Notes: generated from the sequence alone by a model not told the origin. 54,916 bases of DNA from an uncultured Acetatifactor sp. (GCA_910585615.1 CAJUFO010000013.1:22456-77371), one strand, 5' to 3'; shown: positions 34,794 through 42,866, counted from the stretch's first letter. Translations and numbers: made by a program.

Positions 34794-36329
34794 CTAGGCC
34801 TTGTGCCCGCCAATCTGTCCGTTGCGGGACACTGTGGTGGCTCCCTCCTCCAGGTTCATGCCTTTCAGGATAGCGTTTTTCCCGAATTTCTTCTTGATGG
34901 CCAGGACGGCCTCCTGCACCTTCCTCTCCCGGTGCAGAGCGGCTTCCTCCTCTTCCCTCTGTCTGGAGAGCGCCTGGTAATCCGTGAAGATGTCCAGCTG
35001 CTCATAGGTCTCCTCTTGAACCGCCTCCTGGCCCTCCACCACCACGTGGCCTGCGGCCACGGTGACCCGCCTCACCAGCAGCTTTTTGTCTACGATTCTG
35101 TCGTACAGCTCCATCACCGCGTCCATGATCAGCCTGGTGGAAGAGGTCCAGCGCCCTATGTTGGCCGTGCCGTGGGCATGCTTGGGAACCTTCCTTCCAT
35201 ACCGGTCTGTGGTGACAGGGCCCTTGTAGGCTTTGCGTATCTCCGGATCCGCCAGGCTCTCCACGTCATAGCCGATGGTCAGCACCATCTGATCCGTCAC
35301 CAGCCCCTTGTCCACCAGGTCGAGGGCCAGGAGATCCGTCATCTCCCGCACGATCAGTTTCGCCTTGTCGAAATCATAGGGGCAGTGCAGCACCTGTCCG
35401 GCTCCCATGCTGCTGGCCTGGGGCTTGTATGACTTTACATCCGCGATGGTGCAGGGCTCGTACCCCCAGGCATGGTCGATCAGCAGCTCCGCATTGACCC
35501 CGAAGAGCCGGTAGAGCAGCTCTTCATTGTGATAGTCCGAAGGCCCTCCCAGGGAGCATCTGGCGATGTCCCCCATGGTATGGAGGCCGTTCTCCTCCAG
35601 CTTCTTCGCGTATCCCCTGCCCACCCGCCAGAAATCCGTCAATGGGCGGTGCCCCCACAGGAGCCTGCGGTACTCCATCTCGTCCAGCTCCGCAATCCGC
35701 ACGCCGTCCTGATCCGGCGCCACATGCTTGGCCTCGATGTCCATGGCCACCTTGCACAGGTAAAGGTTCGTGCCTATACCAGCCGTGGCCACAATCCCCG
35801 TGTCCCGCAGCACGTCCTGTATCATCCTCTCCGCAAATTCCCTGGCCGTGAGGCGGCTGGCCTCCAGATAGTGGGTCACATCCAGGAAGACCTCGTCGAT
35901 GGAATAGACATGGATGTCCTCCGGCGCCACATATCTTAGATAAATATCGTATATCCTTGTACTGTATTCCAGATACAGCGCCATCCGCGGCGGAGCCGTG
36001 ATGAAATCCACGAACAGCTCCGGCGAAGCGGATAGCTGTGCTGCGCTGTAGGAGCTGCCAACGAGCTTTCGCCCCGGCGCCAGGCACTGCCGATGGGCAT
36101 TCGCCTCCCTGACCTTCTGAATCACCTCGAAGAGCCTGGGCCTGCCCGGGATGCCGTAGGCTTTCAGGGACGGCGACACCGCCAGGCAAATCGTCTTCTC
36201 CGTGCGGCTGCCGTCCGCCACCACCAGATTCGTGTCCATGGAATCCAGCCCCCGCTCCACGCATTCTACTGAGGCATAGAAAGATTTCAAATCGATTGCC
36301 GCATAAATACGCTTCTTCTCCCCTGGCAT
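34794..36329 (-). CDS. Y-family translesion DNA polymerase (UmuC/UvrX-like)
   Basis: A 511-aa error-prone polymerase. YAAIDLKSFYASVECVERGL holds the first metal ligands, and VYSIDEVFLDVTHYL the SIDE motif with the catalytic Asp and Glu. The fingers/palm region continues with AGIGTNLYLCKVAMDIEAKH, and a helix-hairpin-helix-like thumb lies around FWRVGRGYAKKLEENGLHTM. The little-finger domain fills residues about 270-430; the C-terminal about 60 residues are charged and helical. AGGGGG precedes ATG 36329. An SOS box at 36396-36409 predicts LexA control. Expected role: bypass of lesions after DNA damage. Confidence 0.94.
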   Translation of the reverse strand: MPGEKKRIYAAIDLKSFYASVECVERGLDSMDTNLVVADGSRTEKTICLAVSPSLKAYGIPGRPRLFEVIQKVREANAHRQCLAPGRKLVGSSYSAAQLSASPELFVDFITAPPRMALYLEYSTRIYDIYLRYVAPEDIHVYSIDEVFLDVTHYLEASRLTAREFAERMIQDVLRDTGIVATAGIGTNLYLCKVAMDIEAKHVAPDQDGVRIAELDEMEYRRLLWGHRPLTDFWRVGRGYAKKLEENGLHTMGDIARCSLGGPSDYHNEELLYRLFGVNAELLIDHAWGYEPCTIADVKSYKPQASSMGAGQVLHCPYDFDKAKLIVREMTDLLALDLVDKGLVTDQMVLTIGYDVESLADPEIRKAYKGPVTTDRYGRKVPKHAHGTANIGRWTSSTRLIMDAVMELYDRIVDKKLLVRRVTVAAGHVVVEGQEAVQEETYEQLDIFTDYQALSRQREEEEAALHRERKVQEAVLAIKKKFGKNAILKGMNLEEGATTVSRNGQIGGHKA

Positions 36330-36395
36330 CCCCAGCTACCCCCTTTCCAGCCCCGTCCGGCCATACAGGATTCTCTCCTCTTACATCATTTTATC

Positions 36396-36409
36396 AGAAC
36401 GTTTGTTCT
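36396..36409. promoter_or_regulatory. SOS (LexA) box
   Basis: AGAACGTTTGTTCT, a palindrome fitting the Gram-positive LexA consensus GAACN4GTTC, located 67 bp upstream of the polymerase ATG. It implies LexA repression of the polymerase-yolD pair. Confidence 0.85.
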
Positions 36410-36463
36410 TTTTCAATGCCTTTGTAAAAAATATTATGGTTTCCTTCTTTCCAGTTAAAAGCG

Positions 36464-36495
36464 TAGCCGCTCTCCATACGCAATGAGAGCGGCTA
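36464..36495 (-). terminator. Rho-independent terminator of the por operon
   Basis: A perfect 11-bp stem (TAGCCGCTCTC at 36464-36474 with 36485-36495) and 10-nt loop, about 50 nt beyond the porB stop. The U-tract is short (CGCTTTT). It separates the por transcript from the SOS polymerase promoter. Confidence 0.75.
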
Positions 36496-36544
36496 TCACT
36501 TTCGGCTATATTAAAATATACCCAAAACAAGGTAAATCTAATCA

Positions 36545-37489
36545 TCAAGAATACAGGCCGCACCGCGTCCGCAGCTCCTCCCAGCGCCTGTCCACTTCGC
36601 TCTGGAATTCCCCAATCAGCTCCTGGTTTTCAGGGCTGAACAGATGGCGGAACCGCCTCTGGGAGCGCAGGAACTCCTCTATGGGGAGCTTGTTCTTCGG
36701 CTCGTAGCTCAGGATCCATTTTCCGTCCACCACCTCATACAGGGGCCAGTAGCAGGTGTCCACTGCCGTCCGGCAGATGCTCATGAGCTCCGAGGGCTCA
36801 TACCCCCATCCTCTGGGGCATGGGGCAAAGATGTTCAGGAACGCTGCCCCCGGCGTGTAGATGGCCTTCTCCGCCTTGGTGTGCAGATCCTTGAAATTGT
36901 TGGTGAAAGTCGTCTGGGCCGCATAGGAGATGTGGTGCTCCGCCATGATGGCAGTCAGATCCTTCCTGGTCTGCACCTTGCCATTGGATGCCTTGCCCGC
37001 AGGCGTGGTGGTGGTATCCGCGAACTGAGGGGTGGCGGAAGAACGCTGGGTTCCGGTGTTCATATAGGCACCGTTGTCATAGCATACGTACACCATGTCA
37101 TGGCCCCGCTCCATGGCTCCGGACAGGGACTGGAAGCCGATGTCGTAGGTACCGCCGTCCCCGCCGAAGGTGATGAATTTATAGTTCTCCTTTATTTTGC
37201 CCCTCTTTTTCAGCACCCTATAGGCAGTCTCCACCCCGGCAAGAGTAGCGCCCGCGTTCTCAAAGGCATTGTGGATATAGCTGTCCTCATATGCCGTATA
37301 AGGATACATGAAGGAAGACACCTCCAGGCACCCCGTGGCATTGCCCACCACCGCCCTGTCCCCTTCGTGGAGCGCCCGCAGCACCCCGCGGACCGCGATG
37401 GCCCCGCCGCAGCCCGCGCACATCCTGTGTCCCGGTGCCAGCCGCTCTGGTCTGTTCATCATTTCCTTGAAATTATATGCTGATTCCAT
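36545..37489 (-). CDS. porB: 2-oxoacid:ferredoxin oxidoreductase, beta (TPP) subunit
   Basis: A 314-aa thiamine-diphosphate subunit of a four-subunit oxidoreductase that converts pyruvate or a related 2-oxoacid plus CoA to acyl-CoA, CO2 and reduced ferredoxin. It shows GHRMCAGCGGAIAVRGVL (Fe-S ligand Cys pair), NATGCLEVSSFMYPYTAYED, the TPP motif FGGDGGTYDIGFQSLSGAME and CYDNGAYMNTGTQRS. Start ATG 37489 is 7 nt after AAGGAG. The gap to porA is 117 nt with two stable hairpins, unusual inside such an operon. Pyruvate is the default substrate; branched-chain oxoacids remain possible. Confidence 0.92.
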   Translation of the reverse strand: MESAYNFKEMMNRPERLAPGHRMCAGCGGAIAVRGVLRALHEGDRAVVGNATGCLEVSSFMYPYTAYEDSYIHNAFENAGATLAGVETAYRVLKKRGKIKENYKFITFGGDGGTYDIGFQSLSGAMERGHDMVYVCYDNGAYMNTGTQRSSATPQFADTTTTPAGKASNGKVQTRKDLTAIMAEHHISYAAQTTFTNNFKDLHTKAEKAIYTPGAAFLNIFAPCPRGWGYEPSELMSICRTAVDTCYWPLYEVVDGKWILSYEPKNKLPIEEFLRSQRRFRHLFSPENQELIGEFQSEVDRRWEELRTRCGLYS

Positions 37490-37562
37490 AATCCGCTCCT
37501 TCGCAAAACCTATATCTTCTGTGTGAGCGCATTTCTCACACTTCCTTCCCACCATGCAACCA

Positions 37563-37639
37563 TAGGATTGCAATGCGAACTTGTTCGCAAGCAATCCTAG
37601 AAGTTCTTAGGCCATGTCCTTTACGGCCTTAGAACTTCT
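37563..37639. promoter_or_regulatory. Two tandem hairpins between porA and porB
   Basis: Hairpin one: TAGGATTGC (37563-37571) pairs with 37591-37599, and TGCGAAC/GTTCGCA pair inside it. Hairpin two: 37599-37613 pairs with 37625-37639 (14 of 15) and covers the porA stop codon. Neither has a U-tract. They could adjust subunit ratio by mRNA processing or stability. Confidence 0.65.
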
Positions 37640-38827
37640 TCTCACACTGCGCAGCCCTATGTAATCATACATGTCCGTTATCTCATGCTCCGCCGCTATC
37701 CGCTCCAGCCTCTCATAGACCTGGCAGAAATCCTCCACTGTGATGTCCCTGCCACCCAGTCCATAGAAATAGTTCACGGCCTCCGCTGTGCCTTTCGCCT
37801 TGTACAGCGCCGCCCTCACCTCTGCCCCCAGGGGGCCTCCCGTGGCGGAGAACATCTCCGAGCGGTCCAGGATGGCCACCGCCTTCACATTCGCCAGGGC
37901 CACGGCAATCTCCTCCTCCGGGAAAGGCCGGAACACCCTGATCTTCACCAGGCCCACCTTCTTTCCCGTGGTGCTGCGGATCTGCTCGATGGCCGCCTTG
38001 CAGGTGCCCGCCGCGGAGCCGATGAGCACCACCGCATACTCCGCATCCTCCATCCGGTAGGCCTCGAAGAAGCCGTACTCCCGGCCTGTCATTTCCCGAA
38101 AGCGCTCCGCCACCTCCAGGATTACCCTGCGGGCATTGATCATGGCCTGGCGCTGCCCCCGCTTGGTCTCCATGTAATAGCTGGAGACGGCGTAAGGCCC
38201 TACCGCCAGCGTCTCCTCCGGGTTCAGGAGATAATGCTCCGGATTCCGCTCCCCCACGAATGCCCGTACCTTCTCGTCCTCCTCCAGCAAAATGTTCTCC
38301 ACGCCGTGGCTCGTGATGAAGCCGTCCTGGCAGATCATCACCGGAAGCATCACGTCCCTATGCTCGGCAATCGGATAGGCCTGCAGGAAATTGTCGTAGG
38401 CCTCCTGGTTGGACTCCGCATAAATCTGAATCCAGCCGCTGTCCCTTGCGCCCATGCTGTCGGAATGGTCGGCGTTGATGTTGATGGGGCCGGACAGGGC
38501 GCGGTTCACCAGGGCCAGCACAAGGGGCAGCCGGTTGGAGGCCGCCACATACAGCTCCTCCCACATCAGAGCCAGTCCGCAGGAAGAGGTGGCCGTAAGC
38601 GCCCTGGCCCCCGCCGCGCAGGCCCCCACGGCGGCGCTCATGGAGCTGTGCTCGCTCTCCACCGGGATGAACTCCGTATCAATCTCCCCGTTGGCGATGT
38701 AGTTGGCCACATACTGGGGGATCTCCGTGGAGGGCGTGATGGGAAATGCGGGCATCACGTCTGGATTAATCTGTCTGATGGCATAGGCCACCGCCTCGTT
38801 GCCGGACAAACGTTCTCTCACAGCCAT
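37607..38827 (-). CDS. porA: 2-oxoacid:ferredoxin oxidoreductase, alpha subunit
   Basis: A 406-aa alpha subunit. The N-terminus carries LSGNEAVAYAIRQINPDVMP and AFPITPSTEIPQYVANYI, the typical pyrimidine-side TPP domain. EFIPVESEHSSMSAAVGACA and TATSSCGLALMWEELYVAAS follow. The C-terminal part has VGLVKIRVFRPFPEEEIAVA and ILDRSEMFSATGGPLGAEV. The ATG directly abuts the porD stop (TAGATG), with GGAGGG inside the end of porD, so translation is coupled. The end of the gene is folded into the second intergenic hairpin. Confidence 0.94.
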   Translation of the reverse strand: MAVRERLSGNEAVAYAIRQINPDVMPAFPITPSTEIPQYVANYIANGEIDTEFIPVESEHSSMSAAVGACAAGARALTATSSCGLALMWEELYVAASNRLPLVLALVNRALSGPININADHSDSMGARDSGWIQIYAESNQEAYDNFLQAYPIAEHRDVMLPVMICQDGFITSHGVENILLEEDEKVRAFVGERNPEHYLLNPEETLAVGPYAVSSYYMETKRGQRQAMINARRVILEVAERFREMTGREYGFFEAYRMEDAEYAVVLIGSAAGTCKAAIEQIRSTTGKKVGLVKIRVFRPFPEEEIAVALANVKAVAILDRSEMFSATGGPLGAEVRAALYKAKGTAEAVNYFYGLGGRDITVEDFCQVYERLERIAAEHEITDMYDYIGLRSVRRSSKAVKDMA

Positions 38828-39124
38828 CTATTTTCCCTCCTTCATGGTAATCGCGCCAAAAGGGCATGCCTTTGCGCAGATGCCACAGCCCTTGCAGTGG
38901 TCATAGTCGAAATCCCCCCGCATCTTCTCCTTCACCGGAATGGAAGAATCCGGGCATACCGGCGTGCACAGCAGGCACTGCTTACATTTCTCCCTGTCCC
39001 ACACCGGTGTGGAGGTGCGCCATTCCCCTGTGCGGAATTCCCTGGAGGTGGCCGCCTGGAAGATCTTGTTCCCCTCCGTTATATCCTGCCAGGGAGTGTT
39101 CTCATTTATCTTGTCGCTTATCAT
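38828..39124 (-). CDS. porD: 2-oxoacid:ferredoxin oxidoreductase, delta (2[4Fe-4S]) subunit
   Basis: A 98-aa ferredoxin-like subunit with two CxxCxxCxxxCP clusters: CKQCLLCTPVCP and CKGCGICAKACP. It relays electrons from the TPP centre to external ferredoxin. The 45-residue N-terminal extension is usual for separate delta subunits. It lies 62 nt after porC and directly before porA. Confidence 0.95.
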   Translation of the reverse strand: MISDKINENTPWQDITEGNKIFQAATSREFRTGEWRTSTPVWDREKCKQCLLCTPVCPDSSIPVKEKMRGDFDYDHCKGCGICAKACPFGAITMKEGK

Positions 39125-39186
39125 GGAATTCTCCTGCCTTTCTTTCTCATGTGTCCAGTCGTATGTACAGAGGCACCGCCCTGTCC

Positions 39187-39768
39187 TCAGCAGCTTTTGG
39201 CGATTTCCGCGAAGGTCATCTCCAGAGCCTTCATGTTGCCGTCGATGACTTCCGGTTTCTTGGCGAACTTATGGTGGAAAGAGGCTTCCATCTCCTTCAT
39301 GAACGTCCCCGGCTCCATGGCCCCGGACACTGCAACCACCGCCGCCAGCATGGGAGAATTGGGATAATTCTTCCCCAGCGTCTTCATAGAGATTTCTTTG
39401 GCGTTCAGGGTGTAGACTGCCCCCTTGTAGTCGTGCAGGAGCGGGAGCACCTCTTCCTTCTCTTTTTCCGTGTTGATGATGACGGCGCCGTCCTCCTTCA
39501 GGCCGTGGGTCACATCCGTGTTCTCCAGCAGCCCGTCGTCCACTACTACCACGTAGTCGGGAGAGTAGATATTGGAATGGACCGTAACGGGCTCCTCGCT
39601 GATCCGGTTGTAAGCCGTGATAGGCGCTCCCATGCGCTCCGGGCCGTACTCAGGGAAGCCCTGGACGAACTTTCCCGCCTTGAACGCAACATCCGCCAGC
39701 AGGAGCGCCGCGGTCTTCGCCCCCTGGCCCCCTCTTCCATGCCATCTGATTTCCAACGATTTTTTCAT
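39187..39768 (-). CDS. porC: 2-oxoacid:ferredoxin oxidoreductase, gamma subunit
   Basis: A 193-aa gamma subunit, first gene of porC-D-A-B. The start is characteristic: EIRWHGRGGQGAKTAALLLA. QGFPEYGPERMGAPITAYNR is the conserved CoA/Fe-S interface block. I choose ATG 39768, 7-8 nt after GAGGAGG; ATG 39774 is too close to that site, and the longer ORF to 39882 is unlikely. Expression should depend on the terminator-bearing leader at 39923-40168. Confidence 0.93.
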   Translation of the reverse strand: MKKSLEIRWHGRGGQGAKTAALLLADVAFKAGKFVQGFPEYGPERMGAPITAYNRISEEPVTVHSNIYSPDYVVVVDDGLLENTDVTHGLKEDGAVIINTEKEKEEVLPLLHDYKGAVYTLNAKEISMKTLGKNYPNSPMLAAVVAVSGAMEPGTFMKEMEASFHHKFAKKPEVIDGNMKALEMTFAEIAKSC

Positions 39769-39922
39769 GTTCATGCCTCCTCGCTTTCCGAATCGAAAGG
39801 GAAACTTCCCTCTGCCCTGCCCGCTGCGCAGCCACGCCGGGCGGGCTTCCATATGCGCGGCCCCTGAGCCCTTCAGCGGCACATTTCAAGCGCCAAAACG
39901 CTTTGTCCAAGGGCCTGCACAT

Positions 39923-40168
39923 AAAAAACGGCCTCCACCGCAAACGGTAGAAGCCAGCCTTTTCTTCTTGTCCCATCTACGACATACCAGCATATGCGTC
40001 CTCTTTTACGGAAGGAACCCGTCAGCATCTACTCGCACTTCTGCTTTGGTGCTGCAACTCAGGAGGGATTTTCCATACCTTCTACTCGTACCGCTTCTCA
40101 GCTTACGCGGCTCTCTGTGACATTTCGAAAATACGTACTTGCTCCGTCATCGTCTTTTAAAATTGATG
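39923..40168 (-). promoter_or_regulatory. T-box-like leader RNA with terminator upstream of por operon
   Basis: About 245 nt from the predicted start to a terminator. T-box-like elements in order on the minus strand: GACGGAGCAAGTACG with an AGTA S-turn, CAGAGAGCCGC, GCTGAGAAGCGG, CTGAGTTGCAG, GCGAGTAGATGCTGACGGG, AGAGGACGCATATGC, then AAAAGGCTGGCTTCTACCG. The terminator is an 11-bp stem (39955-39945 with 39940-39930, two G-U pairs) followed by T6. The canonical GGGTGGNACCGCG is degenerate here. By spacing analogy with glyQS the specifier would read AUC (40069-40067), but UGGC implies a tRNA with G73, which does not fit isoleucine. Family likely; tRNA unassigned. Confidence 0.65.
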
Positions 40169-40174
40169 TTATCT

Positions 40175-40203
40175 ATTTTAATCATAATTCATCGCCTTGT
40201 CAA
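40175..40203 (-). promoter_or_regulatory. Promoter of the T-box-like leader / por operon
   Basis: Minus strand TTGACA (40203-40198), 17 bp, TAAAAT (40180-40175): a near-consensus sigma-A promoter, placing the transcript start about 40168 and the whole leader downstream. Confidence 0.82.
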
Positions 40204-40258
40204 CATTTTTCGCACATTTTTTGCTATTTTCAGGGCTGCTGTCTTTCCGGTCCAAAAA

Positions 40259-40282
40259 ATATTTCCTGCGGTCTGGAAATAT
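40259..40282. promoter_or_regulatory. Palindrome in the nuclease promoter region
   Basis: ATATTTCC and GGAAATAT (8-bp perfect arms, 8-nt spacer). It overlaps a weak TGGAAA/TAGAAT promoter candidate for the plus-strand nuclease gene, so it may be an operator. No regulator is identified. Confidence 0.45.
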
Positions 40283-40333
40283 GAGGGCCATTCTGCTAGA
40301 ATAAGGAGAAATGAAAAAGGAGAGACACCAAAG

Positions 40334-41617
40334 ATGAAAAAGACCAGAATAAGCCTGATTGCCGTCCTTACGTTCCTGCTATGCTCCTGTGCCCAGGCGC
40401 CGTCCGCCACAGGGACAGACCGCTCCCCTGCCAGCTACGAAGCGCCGTCACCGACCGTGTCCGCTTCCCCTCTCGCCGAAAGCCCGCAGGAATCAGCGGA
40501 AGCCCTCTCGCCGCAAGCTGCAGGCTCCCAGCCCGTGGACGAGTCAGCCATATCCTCCCAGTCCCAGCCGGATATGGTCTCTTTATCCGACCAAGCAGAA
40601 GATCGGCCGGAACCGGCCCCGCAGATTCCCGCAGCCCCTTTCAGCCCTGGGGACATCGGGGCATATTCCGGGGAGCCCTGCGCGGCGGTAAACGGCAATG
40701 TCCCCTATTTTTCCGAGGAAGAGCTCACGACACAGTCCTTCGAATCCTACAGCGAGCTGGACAGCCTCGGCAGATGCGGCATCGCCTACGCCTGCATCGG
40801 ACCGGACCTGATGCCGACGGAGGAGCGCGGCTCTATCGGAAATGTCCGGCCCACAGGCTGGCATACGGTAAAATATAACGATATAATAGACGGAAATTAT
40901 CTGTATAACAGATGCCATCTGATTGGGTATCTTCTGTCCGGCGAGAACGCCAATGAGCGGAACTTGATTACCGGGACCCGGTATCTGAACGTCCAGGGGA
41001 TGCTGCCCTATGAGAATATGATAGCGGACTATGTGACGGAGAGCGGGAACCATGTCCTCTACCGGGTCACGCCCGTTTTCGAGGGAGAGAATCTGCTGGC
41101 TTCCGGCGTGCTGATGGAGGCCAGGTCCGTGGAAGACGGCGGAGAGGCCATCTCGTTCTGCGTCTATGCCTACAACGTGCAGCCCGGCATCGCAATCGAC
41201 TACGCCACGGGGGAGAGCGCCGTCGCCCCGGATGCCCAGGTGCCGGCCTCTGCCCCGCCGGAATCCATAGCGCCTTCCCGGGAACCTGCCGCCGAATCCG
41301 CCGCAGCTGTATCTCCGGAGCGGAACCCGGAACCCACAGGGGCCTTGCCCCAGGAGTCTGCCCCCGCGCCTGAGCAGTCCCCCACACAGGACTCCGGAAA
41401 CCAGCCCGCCCAGGAGCCGTCCGCCGAGCCAGGCGTCTCCCAGGAAGAGCAGCCCCAGGGAACCGCCTATATCCTGAACACGAATACCCACAAATTCCAC
41501 TATCCCACCTGCCGCAGCGTAAAGCAGATGAAGGAAACGAACAAGCAGGATTATACCGGAAACCGTGACGACATCATTTCCATGGGATATGAGCCGTGTA
41601 AAAACTGCAATCCATAA
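40334..41617 (+). CDS. Secreted DNA/RNA non-specific endonuclease lipoprotein
   Basis: A 427-aa exported nuclease. Residues 1-19 are a lipoprotein signal (ISLIAVLTFLLCSC). Residues about 20-110 are a Ser/Pro/Glu/Ala-rich linker. About 115-300 is the endonuclease domain with RPTGWHTVKYNDIIDGNYLY, then YNRCHLIGYLLSGENANERN, whose NRCH replaces the usual DRGH. A second low-complexity linker follows. The C-terminal 50 residues form a Cys/His motif (FHYPTCRSVKQMKETNKQDY, ending YEPCKNCNP) resembling Ada-type metal-binding domains on competence nucleases. ATG 40334 has AAGGAGA about 10 nt upstream. It probably degrades extracellular nucleic acid. Its stop is only 7 nt from the convergent regulator gene. 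Confidence 0.88.
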   Translation: MKKTRISLIAVLTFLLCSCAQAPSATGTDRSPASYEAPSPTVSASPLAESPQESAEALSPQAAGSQPVDESAISSQSQPDMVSLSDQAEDRPEPAPQIPAAPFSPGDIGAYSGEPCAAVNGNVPYFSEEELTTQSFESYSELDSLGRCGIAYACIGPDLMPTEERGSIGNVRPTGWHTVKYNDIIDGNYLYNRCHLIGYLLSGENANERNLITGTRYLNVQGMLPYENMIADYVTESGNHVLYRVTPVFEGENLLASGVLMEARSVEDGGEAISFCVYAYNVQPGIAIDYATGESAVAPDAQVPASAPPESIAPSREPAAESAAAVSPERNPEPTGALPQESAPAPEQSPTQDSGNQPAQEPSAEPGVSQEEQPQGTAYILNTNTHKFHYPTCRSVKQMKETNKQDYTGNRDDIISMGYEPCKNCNP

Positions 41618-41624
41618 CCTGTCC

Positions 41625-42566
41625 TCACCCCAGCCCCCCGGCGCTCTCCATAGGGCTGTACCGCATCCGCACCTTGATGCCCTGCCCGTAATTCCCGAAG
41701 CCGTTCCCGAACAGGGTCAGCCCGCCTACGTGGACGGCATCCTCCCGCACCTCCATCCGGAAGCGAATGGTACTCTTGTAGTCAAGGCCGAACCTGTCCA
41801 GTGTCACGTCCGATATCTTGAGGCCGTCCACGAAGGTGCCCCGGTGGTTGATCACCAGCATCTTCAACAGCCCGTACTGGTTCCAGTTGGGGAACCACCA
41901 GTCCGGCGTGAATATCCCCCTCACATCCCCGAAATCCCCCGGGGAGATCCACACCCCGATGGGCACATCGTTGAGCACGAAGGAGATGTCCGAGGGCCAG
42001 TCGTTGTTCACCCCCGGGGCCTCGCTGGAGAGCTCCATGGAGAAGGTAATCTCGTCTATCTTCTGGGCAGTGGGGAGCACGTTGGGGATCAGGTATTCCA
42101 CATAACCCTTGGAGAACCAAAGGATTCCCGCGTTGATCCTGTCTGGGTGGGCGAAGTACCTGGGATCGTCCACCTCACCGATCAGCATCTTCCTGGTGGA
42201 GATGCCGCAGGTGGGATACACGTCATAGTTGCTGTACTGCCCCACGGGAACCTCCGCCTCGTAGAAGCCCGCGCTGCTGCCCTCCTCCGTGGGGATGATG
42301 TCCACCACCAGCCGCTCCTGCTTCACCCGGCATACCTTCTGGTTCCCATGCCCCATGAAATCCGCACGCACCTGAATCAGCCCCACGTCCTCCATCTTCT
42401 TGATGTGGCTGGTCAGCGCCCCGTTGGTGATGTTCAGGCTGCTGGCGATCTCGTTCATGTTCATTTCCTTATTCTTCAGCAGCAGCTGGATGATGTTCAC
42501 ACGCACTTCGGATCCCAATACCTTGAACAGCTCTACCCCATCCTCCAGATTTTTGATGTACAGCAT
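41625..42566 (-). CDS. ArsR-type regulator with large C-terminal sensory domain
   Basis: A 313-aa transcription factor. Residues about 10-75 are an ArsR-like winged helix (LFKVLGSEVRVNIIQLLLKN, then MNEIASSLNITNGALTSHIK). The remaining about 240 residues form a beta-rich domain with many Trp, Tyr and Asp residues (WWFPNWNQYGLLKMLV). I know it only as a companion of carbohydrate-utilisation genes; it could bind a sugar. The start is ATG 42566 or GTG 42578. A promoter and a TTTAGA/TCTAAA palindrome lie just upstream. It follows abfA on the same strand and probably controls it and other arabinose genes. Ligand unproven. Confidence 0.8.
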   Translation of the reverse strand: MLYIKNLEDGVELFKVLGSEVRVNIIQLLLKNKEMNMNEIASSLNITNGALTSHIKKMEDVGLIQVRADFMGHGNQKVCRVKQERLVVDIIPTEEGSSAGFYEAEVPVGQYSNYDVYPTCGISTRKMLIGEVDDPRYFAHPDRINAGILWFSKGYVEYLIPNVLPTAQKIDEITFSMELSSEAPGVNNDWPSDISFVLNDVPIGVWISPGDFGDVRGIFTPDWWFPNWNQYGLLKMLVINHRGTFVDGLKISDVTLDRFGLDYKSTIRFRMEVREDAVHVGGLTLFGNGFGNYGQGIKVRMRYSPMESAGGLG

Positions 42567-42602
42567 AGCGATACTCACTCCCCGATGATTCCGACTTGTT
42601 AT

Positions 42603-42618
42603 TTAGAGTTTTCTAAAA
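42603..42618. promoter_or_regulatory. Candidate operator palindrome of the ArsR-type regulator
   Basis: TTTAGAGTTTTCTAAA, a perfect 6-bp-arm palindrome directly downstream of the predicted -10 (42625-42620), where repressor binding would block transcription. Autoregulation is inferred. Confidence 0.5.
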
Positions 42619-42619
42619 T

Positions 42620-42648
42620 ATTATATCTCTTTCTGTTCTTCCCTGCAA
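42620..42648 (-). promoter_or_regulatory. Predicted promoter of the ArsR-type regulator gene
   Basis: Minus strand TTGCAG (42648-42643), 17 bp, TATAAT (42625-42620), about 55 bp before the start codon. The rest of 42567-42788 shows no gene. Confidence 0.7.
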
Positions 42649-42788
42649 CTGGTTTTCATTGGGGAATCATTTTTTGTACATATTCACGCAAAATGCTGCC
42701 CTTTGTCAGTCATCTTTACTATAGAGGAGTCCCCTGTTCCGTCTGTCAGCGAAGGTCTTTATACTCTCGTCTGGCGGACATATCGAAA

Positions 42789-42834
42789 AACGGCAGGACG
42801 AGCCTCTGTCTTCATCCTGCCGTTCTCTCATCTT
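42789..42834 (-). terminator. Terminator after abfA
   Basis: A perfect 10-bp stem, AACGGCAGGA (42789-42798) with TCCTGCCGTT (42825-42834). On the minus strand the 3' arm runs into TTTTTCG. It lies about 33 nt beyond the abfA stop. Confidence 0.85.
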
Positions 42835-42866
42835 TCCATCTCTATATGCACTTAACTTCCGCTATC

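Noticed and set aside
36381..36563. 60-codon minus-strand ORF over the polymerase promoter
   Set aside because: It covers the SOS box and the por terminator, has no family-like sequence and no good ribosome-binding site.
40000..40130. CTGAGA in the por leader suggested a TPP riboswitch, plausible for a TPP enzyme
   Set aside because: The second TPP signature (ACCTGAT with TACCA) is absent, while several T-box-like elements and a terminator are present.
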